A stretch of 64,000 nt of DNA, from NCBI GenBank assembly GCA_034521495.1, contig JAXHMK010000009.1, forward strand, positions 186,001 through 250,000, written 5' to 3'. Made by a program: the position numbers and the translations under genes. This DNA is from Balneolaceae bacterium. Lineage in GTDB: Bacteria; Bacteroidota; Rhodothermia; Balneolales; Balneolaceae. Shown piece after piece: positions 55,748-64,000 of this stretch. The notes beneath the pieces were generated by a model. The model was given only the letters and a program-made list of their open reading frames with translations, did not search any database and was not told the origin of the DNA. Within the stretch, counting starts at the first letter, position 1, and every line of letters begins with the position of its first letter.

Positions 55748-57112
55748 ATGAAGACATTTACATCAAGAATAGCTGGATTCATTCTGCTTCTGATTCTGTT
55801 TCAACCACAGCTTTCAGAAGCTCAACACACGTTTGATCAAGACAAGTTAAACACCTATCTGAAGACACTTGAAGAGAGTAATAAATTCATGGGATCGGTG
55901 GCCATTCTGGAGGATGATGATATTCTTTTCCGGAATGCATATGGAATGGCAAGTGAGGGGCAGCCGGCTGATGCAAACACTATATACAGAATTGGTTCCA
56001 TTACGAAGACATACACTTCAACTATGTTAATGCAACTGGTGGAACAGGGAGAGATCAGCCTTTCTGATCCATTAAGGAATTATTTTCCCGAGATTCCTAA
56101 CGCTGATTCAATAACGATTGAGAATTTGTTACATCACAGATCGGGTTTGGTGAATGTTACAAATAAAGAAGAGTACATGGATTACTACACCGAAGGCTCA
56201 ACTCGCCAAGAGATGATTGAAAGGATGATTGAGTATGGAACAAATTTCGAACCCGGTGAAAAAATGGAATATAGTAATTCCGGCTACTTGCTCTTGGGAT
56301 ATATCATCGAAGAAGTAACAGGTATGGATTATGCCGATGCTCTTCGAGATATGATTGCAGAACCGCTTGGGCTTGAAAAAACTTATTATGGGATGGATAT
56401 ATCTTCGTACCGAGGGGAAGCTCAGTCATTCAGTTATAGTGAAAATGGATGGGAGGAAAGTCCCGAAACGGATATGTCCGTTCCGCATGGGGCAGGGGCT
56501 ATTGTTTCGACTCCCACGGAAGTTGGGTTGTTTTTGAATGCACTGTTTGATGGCGAGCTGGTATCGATGGAGTCACTCGAAAAGATGAAAAATCTTAAAG
56601 ACGGTTATGGATTAGGCATTTCCCGGATTCCGTTTAATGATAAATTTGCATGGGGACATAATGGCGGAATTGATGGGTTTCAGTCCACATCAGGTCACTT
56701 TCCGGAAGAAGATCTTACCTTTGTTCTTTTCGGAAACGGTGTGAACTATTCCCTGAATGATATCGCCATTGGTACGTTGAGTATTCTGTTTAATAATGAT
56801 TTCGAAATTCCTGATTTCTCGAATGAACCGGAACCTGTTGAACTCTCAAAAAGTGAACTTCAGGCTTATACCGGGTATTACACATCAGAGGATATTCCGC
56901 TTGAGATTGAAGTGTTTATGGAAGAGGGAGTTTTAAAAGCGAAAGCAACAGGCCAGGGAGCCTTCCCACTTTCAGCCTTTGAGGGTGGTGTGATGAAGTT
57001 CAATCCCGCTGGAATCACCATGATTTTTAACGGTCTAACTGATGGAAATTATGAAAGTTTTGAGCTCCAGCAGGGTGGGCAAACCTATCAATTCACTCAA
57101 AAAGAGGAATAA
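55748..57112 (+). CDS. Secreted beta-lactamase-family serine hydrolase
   Basis: About 454 residues from ATG 55748, which gives a signal peptide (SRIAGFILLLILFQPQLSEA); an upstream start at 55688 is unlikely. Class C beta-lactamase/penicillin-binding fold: catalytic S-x-x-K in IGSITKTYTS, Y-x-N in EYSNSGYLLLGY, and HNGGIDGFQS as the KTG-like third motif. A C-terminal beta domain (YTGYYTSEDIPLEIEVFMEE) follows. Acts on peptide or ester bonds outside the cytoplasm; the substrate is unknown. Confidence 0.9.
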   Translation: MKTFTSRIAGFILLLILFQPQLSEAQHTFDQDKLNTYLKTLEESNKFMGSVAILEDDDILFRNAYGMASEGQPADANTIYRIGSITKTYTSTMLMQLVEQGEISLSDPLRNYFPEIPNADSITIENLLHHRSGLVNVTNKEEYMDYYTEGSTRQEMIERMIEYGTNFEPGEKMEYSNSGYLLLGYIIEEVTGMDYADALRDMIAEPLGLEKTYYGMDISSYRGEAQSFSYSENGWEESPETDMSVPHGAGAIVSTPTEVGLFLNALFDGELVSMESLEKMKNLKDGYGLGISRIPFNDKFAWGHNGGIDGFQSTSGHFPEEDLTFVLFGNGVNYSLNDIAIGTLSILFNNDFEIPDFSNEPEPVELSKSELQAYTGYYTSEDIPLEIEVFMEEGVLKAKATGQGAFPLSAFEGGVMKFNPAGITMIFNGLTDGNYESFELQQGGQTYQFTQKEE

Positions 57113-57144
57113 ACTGAATATTGTTAACTGACGTTATACGACAA

Positions 57145-57241
57145 AGACATTGTATTTTTTACTATCGATACAATGTTTTGATATGACTCGAAGATCAGAA
57201 TCATTTCAGAATGTTTAGTTAGGCCGAAAAATACAATGTCT
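57145..57241. repeat. MITE-like element, copy 1 (upstream of the vapBC-type pair)
   Basis: 97 bp with terminal inverted repeats AGACATTGTATTTTT (57145-57159) and AAAAATACAATGTCT (57227-57241), 15 bp perfect. No open frame. Its partner lies at 57970-58067. Confidence 0.78.
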
Positions 57242-57277
57242 AAAATCTGTTGAAACTCACAACATTTAGAAGTAATT

Positions 57278-57302
57278 TATGTACATAAATTTTTGTACAT
57301 AA
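57278..57302. promoter_or_regulatory. Candidate operator of the Phd/VapC pair
   Basis: Palindrome TTATGTACATAA (57278-57289) followed by a second TTGTACATAA (57293-57302), directly before the antitoxin start at 57312. Repeated TGTACA-cored sites fit autoregulation by a Phd-type antitoxin. Confidence 0.55.
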
Positions 57303-57311
57303 TTAAAGATT

Positions 57312-57548
57312 ATGAAAAAAGTTCAGGTTAACGAGGTTCGTGAAAAACTTGCGAAATATCTTGCTGAAGCAGAGAAGGGAGAGGAGATTGTCATCACTAA
57401 ACACTCAAAACCGGTTGCGCGATTGATGCCTGTAGAAAGTAAAAAATCTGAATTTCCCGATTTGAAAGAATTCAGGCAGAAAATTAATGTGAAGGGGAAA
57501 CCGATGTCTGAAGAAGTCAGCAAGATGAGAAAAGAAGAGCGGTACTAA
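57312..57548 (+). CDS. Phd/YefM-family antitoxin
   Basis: 78 residues. Typical Phd fold N terminus: VNEVREKLAKYLAEAEKGEE, IVITKHSKPVARLMPVES. The C-terminal tail (VKGKPMSEEVSKMRKEERY) is the likely toxin-binding part. Overlaps the toxin start codon by one base (TAATG), so translation is coupled. Lies between two MITE-like elements with its toxin. Confidence 0.93.
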   Translation: MKKVQVNEVREKLAKYLAEAEKGEEIVITKHSKPVARLMPVESKKSEFPDLKEFRQKINVKGKPMSEEVSKMRKEERY

Positions 57549-57964
57549 TGTATATTGATACAAGCTGTCTTGTAGCTTACTATTTGCCTGAAGAAAAGAG
57601 CCAACTTGTACAGGAAAAAATTCAGTCGACCAATGAGGTTATCATCAGTCAAATAACAGATATTGAAATGCTTTCGGCTGTAAAAAAGAAAGAAAGGATG
57701 AATGAGATCAGCTCAAGGGACGCGGACAACGCTTTCCAATTGTTTAAAAATCATAGAGATAATGGTCTTTTTAGAGTGATTGAGTTAACGCCAGCTATTT
57801 TTAAAAGTGCTGAGTTTGTTCTTCAAGCCTCATCCACAGCACTCAGAACGCTTGATGCAATTCATTTGGGGATTACACACGAATTAAAGCTGGAGTTATT
57901 TACCTTTGATCAGGTTTTGTTGAAGAGTGCTGAAAAGTTGAAAATTCGTCTTACAGAGTGGTAA
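57548..57964 (+). CDS. vapC: PIN-domain toxin (VapC-like RNase)
   Basis: 138 residues. PIN nuclease: MYIDTSCLVAYYLPEEKSQL (first aspartate D4), ISQITDIEMLSAV (acidic E), LDAIHLGITHELKLELFTFD (third acidic cluster, D..H..D). Cleaves RNA, probably tRNA or rRNA, when freed from the antitoxin. Intact length for the family. Ends 6 bp before the second MITE-like element. Confidence 0.93.
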   Translation: MYIDTSCLVAYYLPEEKSQLVQEKIQSTNEVIISQITDIEMLSAVKKKERMNEISSRDADNAFQLFKNHRDNGLFRVIELTPAIFKSAEFVLQASSTALRTLDAIHLGITHELKLELFTFDQVLLKSAEKLKIRLTEW

Positions 57965-57969
57965 AACAA

Positions 57970-58067
57970 AGACATTGTATTTTTTCTATCCGTTAAAAAA
58001 CTCTGTAGAAATATAGATTGTGATACCTGAATCAACATGTTGAAATGATTCGAAAAATACCATGTCT
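57970..58067. repeat. MITE-like element, copy 2 (downstream of the vapBC-type pair)
   Basis: 98 bp with ends AGACATTGTATTTTT (57970-57984) and AAAAATACCATGTCT (58053-58067; one mismatch in the 15-bp inverted repeat). Internal parts such as TGAAATGATTCGAAAAATAC resemble copy 1 only loosely. Confidence 0.78.
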
Positions 58068-58079
58068 AATCTGGCCGAA

Positions 58080-58745
58080 TTACAATTCATCAATCACCCG
58101 AAAGCTCTCCGGACCGTACTGGAATAGCAGATCCAGCAGGCAGCAATTCGGTTCAAATCCTTCAAAATGCTGCCGGTACTCAGGATGTTTAAACTTTATT
58201 TTTGATTTATTCTTGCCCTGTCTTTGATAGTGACGGGCACCCGGTTCCTGGAAATATTGATCCGCATTCAAATGTTTGGCCAGTTCATCCGGATCAGAAT
58301 CATACTCATCCAAGTCTGAAGAGAGGATAAACTCTGGCAGATCTCCCACCTCAAGAAATCGGAATATTCGTTTTCGTATATGGAGATTGAAATTTAACAA
58401 GTAACTGTACTCAGTAGCAGATTCAAAATCAGATCGAATCTCCGGCTCATAAAAATCATAGTAAACACTGTTACGATAGTTAAACTCAAGAGATCGTAAA
58501 AGGGGTTCAATCCAATCTTCGGAATGATCGATACGAACCTGCCGAATAGGTTTATCACGATCATCGGTCATTATGGGTATGTTAATGTACTGGGTACCCT
58601 CTGGTGTTCGGATTTTAGCCCGGTGAACTCGGCTTTTACGTGACCACTCTTCCAGATCCTGTAAAACAACCAAATCGGTATGGAGCATAATTGCCAGATC
58701 ATGCAGAGTTGGAATGAGTGTAGGGAACAAAATTGCAAGTTTCAT
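58080..58745 (-). CDS. WbqC family protein
   Basis: 221 residues. The WbqC-like family accompanies O-antigen and surface glycan genes, but its reaction is unresolved. Recognisable here are MKLAILFPTLIPTLHDLAIM, the DLVVLQDLEEWSRKSRVHRA segment, an INIPI strand and FNYRNSVYYDFYEPE. No signal peptide. Single gene on the minus strand with no glycan genes next to it. Confidence 0.78.
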   Translation of the reverse strand: MKLAILFPTLIPTLHDLAIMLHTDLVVLQDLEEWSRKSRVHRAKIRTPEGTQYINIPIMTDDRDKPIRQVRIDHSEDWIEPLLRSLEFNYRNSVYYDFYEPEIRSDFESATEYSYLLNFNLHIRKRIFRFLEVGDLPEFILSSDLDEYDSDPDELAKHLNADQYFQEPGARHYQRQGKNKSKIKFKHPEYRQHFEGFEPNCCLLDLLFQYGPESFRVIDEL

Positions 58746-59139
58746 GCTGAGTTTGGATCAACTATTGTAAGAATTACCAAAAACATAAAGATAATGAACT
58801 AAAGGACGTAACTAAGCCCGGATTATTCACCAAGAAATTTGGATGTCTGCAAGGCGTCACGGAAATGGTGGCGGAAACGTACCTGAGTACGTTGAGCAAA
58901 CCATTTGTGGGACAACGCAGCAGGCGGACAAATTTCGCAGCTACGGTTAGACACCCAAATTTGGGCTATAAAATATTCTCTGTACCGAAAGTAAAAACAA
59001 TATATAGCCTATAAAAAATATAACTTAGTGAATAATTCGGGTAAGGGAATCTTTCAAAATGGCGATAGAAATTCGTTTCAGAAAGGTGAATGCCTTATTT
59101 TAGATATATAAATGAATTGAAAAACCGGTTTTTATATTC

Positions 59140-59793
59140 ATGGGAAATTATTCCAATCGAAAACATATCCAGCGGCGAAATGCTCTTGCTGATAAACTTC
59201 AAAAAAGGGGCATTCAAGATCAGAATGTGCTGGAAGCGATCCGGTCGATACCACGACACGAGTTTGTTGATACGGCTTTAGAAAACAAAGCTTACGAGGA
59301 TACGGCACTACCGATTGGAGCAGGCCAGACGATATCTCAACCATATACAGTTGCTGCTCAAACTGAACTACTGGAAGTAAAAAAGGGAGAGAAAATTCTT
59401 GAAATCGGGACCGGATCTGGTTACCAGGCAGCTATTTTATGCCATATGGGGGCAGAAGTATATAGTGTGGAACGCCAGGAAAAATTATATCACAAGGCAA
59501 AAAAAATTCTCGGCAAATTGGGCTATCGGCCGCAGTTAAAACTGGGTGACGGAACCCTTGGCTGGAGCGCGTATGCTCCCTATGATGGAATTGTAGTAAC
59601 CGCCGGAGCCCCCGGTGTGCCGGAAGACCTTGTGGAGCAGCTTAATATCGGAGGCCGGCTGATTGTGCCTGTGGGTAATCAGAAAAGCCAGGTGATGGTG
59701 CGGGTTACCCGGGTGTCTGAGAATGAGTATGATGAAGAGCGCTTGCAGCATTTTAAGTTCGTGCCGCTGATTGGAGAGAAGGGCTGGGATTAA
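59140..59793 (+). CDS. pcm: Protein-L-isoaspartate O-methyltransferase
   Basis: 217 residues. Repairs damaged aspartate/asparagine residues in proteins using S-adenosylmethionine. PRHEFVDTALENKAYEDTAL, PIGAGQTISQPYTVA and SAM motif ILEIGTGSGYQAAILCHMG are the hallmarks; GGRLIVPVGN is conserved near the C terminus. The start ATG is preceded by weak ribosome-binding sequence. Complete and ordinary in length. Confidence 0.95.
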   Translation: MGNYSNRKHIQRRNALADKLQKRGIQDQNVLEAIRSIPRHEFVDTALENKAYEDTALPIGAGQTISQPYTVAAQTELLEVKKGEKILEIGTGSGYQAAILCHMGAEVYSVERQEKLYHKAKKILGKLGYRPQLKLGDGTLGWSAYAPYDGIVVTAGAPGVPEDLVEQLNIGGRLIVPVGNQKSQVMVRVTRVSENEYDEERLQHFKFVPLIGEKGWD

Positions 59794-60026
59794 AAAATCT
59801 CTTGTTACGCTCAAAAAAAGCTTATCTGTCAGATTATTCTTTTTTTTGAATGCTATCAACAAAGGTTCCATTGCGCCACTATTCATTTACATGGCAATGA
59901 TTTACGACAAACTTTTCTTCTTTTTAAATTTATAAAAAACAGGGAATTCAGGCTATGGGCCGGATGTTAGTTAATAAGTTCTCGAGAGCTAATTAATTAC
60001 AAACCAATAATTTAATCCCCAATTTT

Positions 60027-60554
60027 ATGAAAGCTATTAAAACATTAGCTCTAACTATTACTGCGTTCTGTTTTCTCGCAGCTACACCTATTTCAACCAA
60101 TCTTGGCGCATCGAATGTCAGTCATCACGACATCGTAAGCATTGCAAGTGGTGCTGATAATTTATCGACACTCGTAAAAGCGATCCAGGCTGCCGGTTTG
60201 GTTGAAACCCTGCAATCTGATGGACCTTTTACGGTTTTTGCACCTACGAACGAAGCGTTTGCGGCACTCCCCGACGGAACGCTCGAGTCACTCTTGAAGG
60301 AGGAGAACAGAGATAAACTGGTACAAATTTTAACCTATCATGTTGTTCCCGGAAAAGTGATGTCCACCGACCTGGAAGATGGAATGATGGCTGAGACCGT
60401 TGAAGGATCAAGCATTACTGTAGATCTTAGTGATGGAGTAGCGATTGACAATGCGAATGTTGTATCTGCGGATATTGAAGCAGACAACGGAGTTGTTCAC
60501 ATTATTGATTCTGTGATCATGCCAAGCGACGATTCAGAAACTTCCTCATACTAA
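60027..60554 (+). CDS. Secreted fasciclin (FAS1) domain protein
   Basis: 175 residues. Signal peptide ([20 protein letters not shown]) and one FAS1 domain: [76 protein letters not shown]1 proteins mediate adhesion or surface interactions. Monocistronic with its own terminator. Confidence 0.95.
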   Translation: MKAIKTLALTITAFCFLAATPISTNLGASNVSHHDIVSIASGADNLSTLVKAIQAAGLVETLQSDGPFTVFAPTNEAFAALPDGTLESLLKEENRDKLVQILTYHVVPGKVMSTDLEDGMMAETVEGSSITVDLSDGVAIDNANVVSADIEADNGVVHIIDSVIMPSDDSETSSY

Positions 60555-60571
60555 TCCTTCGATTGAAATAT

Positions 60572-60613
60572 AAAGTGTCATTCATTTTCATAAAATGAGT
60601 GGCACTTTTTTTT
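60572..60613 (+). terminator. Rho-independent terminator after the fasciclin gene
   Basis: AAAGTGTCATTCATTTT pairs with AAAATGAGTGGCACTTT (two G-T pairs) around a short loop, followed by T-rich sequence. It begins 18 bp after the fasciclin stop codon. Confidence 0.9.
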
Positions 60614-60645
60614 ATCAGGTTAATTAAACTTCCGTTAAAAGTTAA

Positions 60646-61047
60646 TTATTCCCGTACGTAAATGTGGGAGTAACAATCTGCACAATTCTCCCGCAAACGT
60701 AAAGTGTCGGAAAGTTCCATGATTACAGCGTAGTAAAATTCTATGGAATCATATTGAATAGCCATCCTGTTTTCTTCATCATATTCGATGATTGTTATTT
60801 CGTATGTACCTTGTTTATGGGGTTTACCATCTCTTTTGATTGAATACGTTTGATCTTTGTGAAAATTTAATGTCTGAAAGTAGCCTTCAGATTTCGGAGT
60901 AAGGGTATGCCCCACAAAACCTCCCTGGGATGAAACCCAATTCCAAGATCCAACGAGTTTAGTATCATCCTGTCCCGGAAGTAATGAACATCCTGTTAAA
61001 AAAAGAAGAATAGATATTGTTATGAATGTTCTTATTGTTATGGTCAT
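60646..61047 (-). CDS. Small lipoprotein of lipocalin-like type
   Basis: 133 residues. Signal peptide with lipobox (ISILLFLTGC-SLLPG). The mature part has the KLVGSWNWVSSQGG and NFHKDQTYSIKRDGKPHKQG pattern of small beta-barrel, lipocalin-like lipoproteins that respond to envelope stress or bind small molecules. It also has a C-terminal pair of cysteines (ENCADCYSHIY). Function unknown. Confidence 0.75.
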   Translation of the reverse strand: MTITIRTFITISILLFLTGCSLLPGQDDTKLVGSWNWVSSQGGFVGHTLTPKSEGYFQTLNFHKDQTYSIKRDGKPHKQGTYEITIIEYDEENRMAIQYDSIEFYYAVIMELSDTLRLRENCADCYSHIYVRE

Positions 61048-61061
61048 GATTACAGAAGATG

Positions 61062-61112
61062 AAAAAAAAGCGCAGTCCTCACTAACTGAAAGAAGGGCTG
61101 AGGACTGTGCGT
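61062..61112 (-). terminator. Minus-strand Rho-independent terminator
   Basis: On the minus strand CGCACAGTCCTC ... GAGGACTGCGC (small bulge) is followed by TTTTTTTT. It lies 15 bp upstream of the lipoprotein gene and 13 bp after the stop codon of the possible gene remnant at 61126-61263. Confidence 0.8.
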
Positions 61113-61125
61113 GTTTGGGGTAAAA

Positions 61126-61263
61126 CTAAAAACGAACACGCATCTGTAAAGCTGGAACACGCTCGCCTGTTCGTATCGGGTTCGGCTCAAGTTGAGTCAC
61201 TCCAAATGATGTTGATGATGAATCATCTCTCGGTTCTGTTCCTTTTCTGGTTGATTCATGAAT
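61126..61263 (-). pseudogene. Possible 3' remnant of an outer-membrane protein gene
   Basis: An open minus-strand stretch of 45 codons ending in VPALQMRVRF before a TAG at 61126-61128, with no start codon in frame. Ending in an aromatic residue after alternating hydrophobic residues is typical of outer-membrane barrels, and a real terminator follows. It may be the end of a deleted gene. Weak evidence; the stretch is short. Confidence 0.35.
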
Positions 61264-61660
61264 TCACTCTGTCGTTAATACACAACTGAATGGAATGATA
61301 CCTACATAATAAATGAATTAATTCTCAGCTCAATAAATGATATATGAATGATTTTAAAAGGAGTTACTTGTTAGAGATGGTTTTTAGAATTCTCTTGGTT
61401 TATGAAATGAACAGTTTAAAAAACCCACTCTTAATTTTTTAGATTGGTCAGGTGAGATTTATTACTCTCTCTTATTTTGAAATTGTGATCAGATTATTTT
61501 TCTTTTGTTATATTATTTTACGTATTTATAGAAAAATAACAAATAAAAGAAAATTGTTGTGTTTAAAACAGTTAAAAAATAAATAAATAAAAAGTATAAG
61601 TTGTTTGTAGTGTATGTCTATTTATGAATCATAAGAGGTAAAATAAAAACCAAGAAATGT

Positions 61661-62894
61661 ATGGGGACAAGCCGAAAAGATTTTTTAAAACTAACAGGGG
61701 TTGTAGGGTTGAGTGTAGCAGGCTTGGGAGTGATATCTGCCGGTTGTAATTCGAAAAATGAAAATTTGTTTAGAAGGACACAAAAAGACTGGCAGTCCGA
61801 TCCGGAGTGGCAACAAATTAAGTATGGTGACTGGGGAGGTCCCGGAGTACCACCTGGGCCGGGGCCAATGGATCACGTTCTGCTGAAAGATCATGCCCCG
61901 AGATCTTCCGTTGTGGCGCAAGAGACATTTATAGAGCAGGCAAAATTTCCTGTTATAGATGTGCATATCCACAATTATCCTGAATCTTCAAAAGATATTT
62001 CTTCAGAGGAAGCCCTCGCAAACTGGGTGGATAATATGGATGAAGTGGGAGTTGAATTGTCAGTGGTTTTAACCGGAGAGATTGGAGAGAACTTCGACAG
62101 ATTGGTTGATTTCTATTTGACAGATTATCCAGATCGATTTCAACTTTATTGTGGTATTGAATCGGATGGAATTGACCAACCGGATTATCCGGAACGGGCT
62201 GTAAAAGAACTTGAGCGCTGCTATGAAATGGGGGCGCGAGGTCTTGGAGAAATTACCGATAAAGGATTCGGAATAACACGAGATCAGGATTTGGCTCCAA
62301 ATGAGCGTTTACATCCCAACGATGATCGCCTGGTACCGATTTGGTCAAAAGCAGCAGAATTAAACATGCCGGTGAATCTTCATATCGCAGATCATCCATC
62401 AGCATGGCAGGCTCCGGATGTTTTTCAGGAGCGGACCCCCATCTATCAACAATTCAATCAACATCAAAGCGAAGGGCTTCATTATGGTGAGTTATTAGAT
62501 TTATTACCTCAGACTCTTCAAAAAAATCCAGATACAACGTTTATAGCATGCCATTTGGCAAATTTAGGAAATGATCTGGGCAGGTTGTCCGATCTGTTGG
62601 ATCAATATTCAAATCTATTTGTACGATATCTCAGCACGAGATTATGAAATCGGCCGAACACCCCGAGCTGCAAAGGAATTTTTTACGAATCATAAAGAAC
62701 GCATACTTTTTGGTACGGATATGGGAATGCAGAAAAGTATGTACCAGGCTTGGTGGAGATTATTGGAAAGTGCAGACGAACACATGCCCGGCCGGGTGTG
62801 GTGGAGATATTACGGTACCGATTTATCTGATGATCTGCTCAAACACCTATATAGAAGTAATGCTGAGCGACTTATGAATTGGGAATCGGTATAA
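61661..62894 (+). pseudogene. Exported amidohydrolase family protein, one frameshift
   Basis: About 410 residues once repaired. N-terminal Tat-like motif SRKDFLKLTG and lipobox-like VISAGC. Amidohydrolase-2 features: FPVIDVHIHNYPESSKD (metal-binding HxH), GIESDGIDQPDYPERAV, PVNLHIADHP and FIACHLANLGNDL, then KERILFGTDMG (final aspartate). The frame breaks at 62624; dropping one C restores NLFVDISARDYEIGRTPRAA. May act on lactone or ring products of the sugar-oxidation enzymes next to it. Confidence 0.85.
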
Positions 62895-62957
62895 GTAAAT
62901 AAATGTCTTCTTTCAGTTACAGAACTTACAGATGATTAATCAACTAAATTCAAAAGA

Positions 62958-64000
62958 ATGAATAGCAATCGTAGAGATTTTTTAAAAACAGCAGGTTTAG
63001 CCGGAGCCGGAATGCTGATGGGTGGATCTAAAACTGGACAAAACGATCAACCGTTTAAGCAGAATGAATCACAGCATTTTAATATGCATGGTTACGCAGC
63101 GCCAAAGCTGGAACGAGTACGCATGGGGTTTGTTGGTATAGGAAGTAGAGGATCCGGTACAGTTGAACGAATGGCCGTAATTGAAGGTGTAGAAATTACA
63201 GCACTTTGCGATCTGTATGATGACCGAATTGAGAAAACCGTCCAATCCCTCCGCGAATTTTCAGATCATGAACCGGACCGATACTCTGGGAATGGTGATG
63301 CATGGAAGGAGATGTGCAGCAGAAACGATATTGATCTCATATATATCGCAACTCCATGGGATCTGCATGCAGAAATCGCTGTTTTTTCAATGGAGCATGG
63401 CAAGCATGTTTTTACAGAACTTCCGGCAGCAGTTACCATAGATGAATGCTGGAAGGTTGTTGAAACCTCCGAAAGAACCCGAAAGCACTGTTTTATGGAA
63501 AGCAGCGATTGCCACGGCGGAATATCGTCAGTCTTATTGAATATGGTTCGCGATGGTTTCTTTGGCGAATTGATTCATGCAGAAGGCCACTACATCCATG
63601 ACAGAGTGTCTGATGATAGCAGATGGACAAGAGATGAGGACAATCACCAATGGTTTGGATACCGGCCCTGGCGTCTAAAAGAAAACATCAACCGGAATGG
63701 AAATCTTTATCCCAGCCACGGTTTAGCGCCTCTTTCTCAAATGATGGACCTAAATTACGGTGATCAAATGGATTACCTGGTTTCCATTTCAAGCAATGAT
63801 TTTACAATGGCAGACCGAATGGAAGAACTGGCCAAGAAAGATGACTTTTATGAAGCCTATGTGGGACTGAATTTCCGGGGAAATATGAATACAACGGTCA
63901 TCCGGACCAAAATGGGACGAACCATTATGCTTCAGCATGATATCAGTTCCCCGCGACCCGGCAGAAGATTTCATCTGATCAGCGGAGATAAAGGTATCTA
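62958..64000 (+). CDS. GH109-like exported Gfo/Idh/MocA-fold protein (partial, runs off right edge)
   Basis: 347 codons are visible from ATG 62958. Tat signal NRRDFLKTAGLAGAGML (arginines 5-6). GH109 glycosidases use bound NAD to oxidise the sugar during alpha-N-acetylgalactosaminide cleavage. GIGSRGSG lies at 60-67, ATPWDLHAEIAVFSMEHGKH and ELPAA at 154-158 replace the usual EKP, and NGNLYPSHGLAP holds the catalytic-type histidine (about 254). The stretch around residues 186-193 looks locally frame-shifted (see findings). Starts 63 bp after the amidohydrolase. Confidence 0.85.
   Translation, partial: MNSNRRDFLKTAGLAGAGMLMGGSKTGQNDQPFKQNESQHFNMHGYAAPKLERVRMGFVGIGSRGSGTVERMAVIEGVEITALCDLYDDRIEKTVQSLREFSDHEPDRYSGNGDAWKEMCSRNDIDLIYIATPWDLHAEIAVFSMEHGKHVFTELPAAVTIDECWKVVETSERTRKHCFMESSDCHGGISSVLLNMVRDGFFGELIHAEGHYIHDRVSDDSRWTRDEDNHQWFGYRPWRLKENINRNGNLYPSHGLAPLSQMMDLNYGDQMDYLVSISSNDFTMADRMEELAKKDDFYEAYVGLNFRGNMNTTVIRTKMGRTIMLQHDISSPRPGRRFHLISGDKGI

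Larger units (their letters stand above)
61048..61660. other. Intergenic region with a terminator and a possible gene remnant
   Basis: 613 bp between the minus-strand lipoprotein gene and the plus-strand amidohydrolase. It contains a minus-strand terminator (61062-61112), a 45-codon minus-strand open stretch that looks like the end of an outer-membrane protein (61129-61263), and then AT-rich sequence before the amidohydrolase (likely promoter). Confidence 0.55.

Noticed and set aside
61107-61289. 60-codon plus-strand open frame
   Set aside because: Starts inside a terminator stem, lacks a ribosome-binding site and has no protein character; the minus strand explains the region better.

Overview
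The window looks like chromosomal DNA from a marine or halophilic member of the Bacteroidota/Balneolota/Rhodothermota group. The evidence is a SusC/SusD pair, many secreted lipoproteins, Tat-exported Gfo/Idh/MocA oxidoreductases, DUF1080 proteins, HTTM and imelysin genes, an ATP-dependent PEP carboxykinase, and weak Shine-Dalgarno signals. This placement rests on gene content only. No rRNA, tRNA, CRISPR array or replication origin was seen.

Region 1 (1-18200, AT-rich) is a sugar-utilisation locus organised around a divergent promoter region at 5956-6352. Leftward run a sugar/nucleoside-type MFS permease, a cytoplasmic Gfo/Idh/MocA oxidoreductase, a Tat-exported TIM-barrel isomerase/epimerase-like protein, a PIG-L deacetylase, a CBM9-like protein and a partial amidohydrolase lipoprotein. 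Rightward run SusC (frameshifted), SusD, a terminator, two tandem exported Gfo/Idh/MocA oxidoreductases, three DUF1080 proteins, a secreted PIG-L deacetylase, an FGE/SUMF1-like protein and a sulfatase lipoprotein. A second oxidoreductase/TIM-barrel pair lies at 36813-39209. An amidohydrolase and a GH109-like oxidoreductase-fold protein lie at the right edge. Together these genes suggest glycoside breakdown by sugar oxidation followed by DUF1080 and TIM-barrel steps, rather than by ordinary glycosidases.

Region 2 (19900-27380) holds a HepT-MntA toxin-antitoxin pair, a secreted gamma-glutamyltransferase lying between two long diverged direct repeats, and a DUF305/LVIVD lipoprotein pair. Region 3 (27380-36255) is a candidate defence island: a type IIG restriction-modification gene with a degenerate AT-rich specificity part, a PHP-AAA (TrlF-like) ATPase overlapping an AlbA_2/HATPase gene, a DUF488 fusion protein, and an unrecognised protein abutting it. 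REP-like hairpin arrays of one family sit on both sides of this island.

Region 4 (40015-50314) carries CysH, a ZIP metal transporter, PEP carboxykinase, and a DUF4856-imelysin-HTTM-TonB receptor operon that is probably metal/iron related and has a DtxR-box-like palindrome upstream. Region 5 (50880-60554) holds PIN-PhoH, a HigBA pair with a perfect 14-bp inverted operator, an rRNA/tRNA methyltransferase, an ALDH7-like dehydrogenase, a serine hydrolase, a VapBC-type pair between two MITE-like elements, WbqC, Pcm and a fasciclin protein.

A striking general feature is that at least nine otherwise intact genes are broken by short indels. Most of these are single extra bases, often in G or A runs. 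This pattern fits uncorrected insertion-type sequencing or assembly errors better than real gene decay. The broken genes are therefore listed as frameshifted, with the likely full product named.
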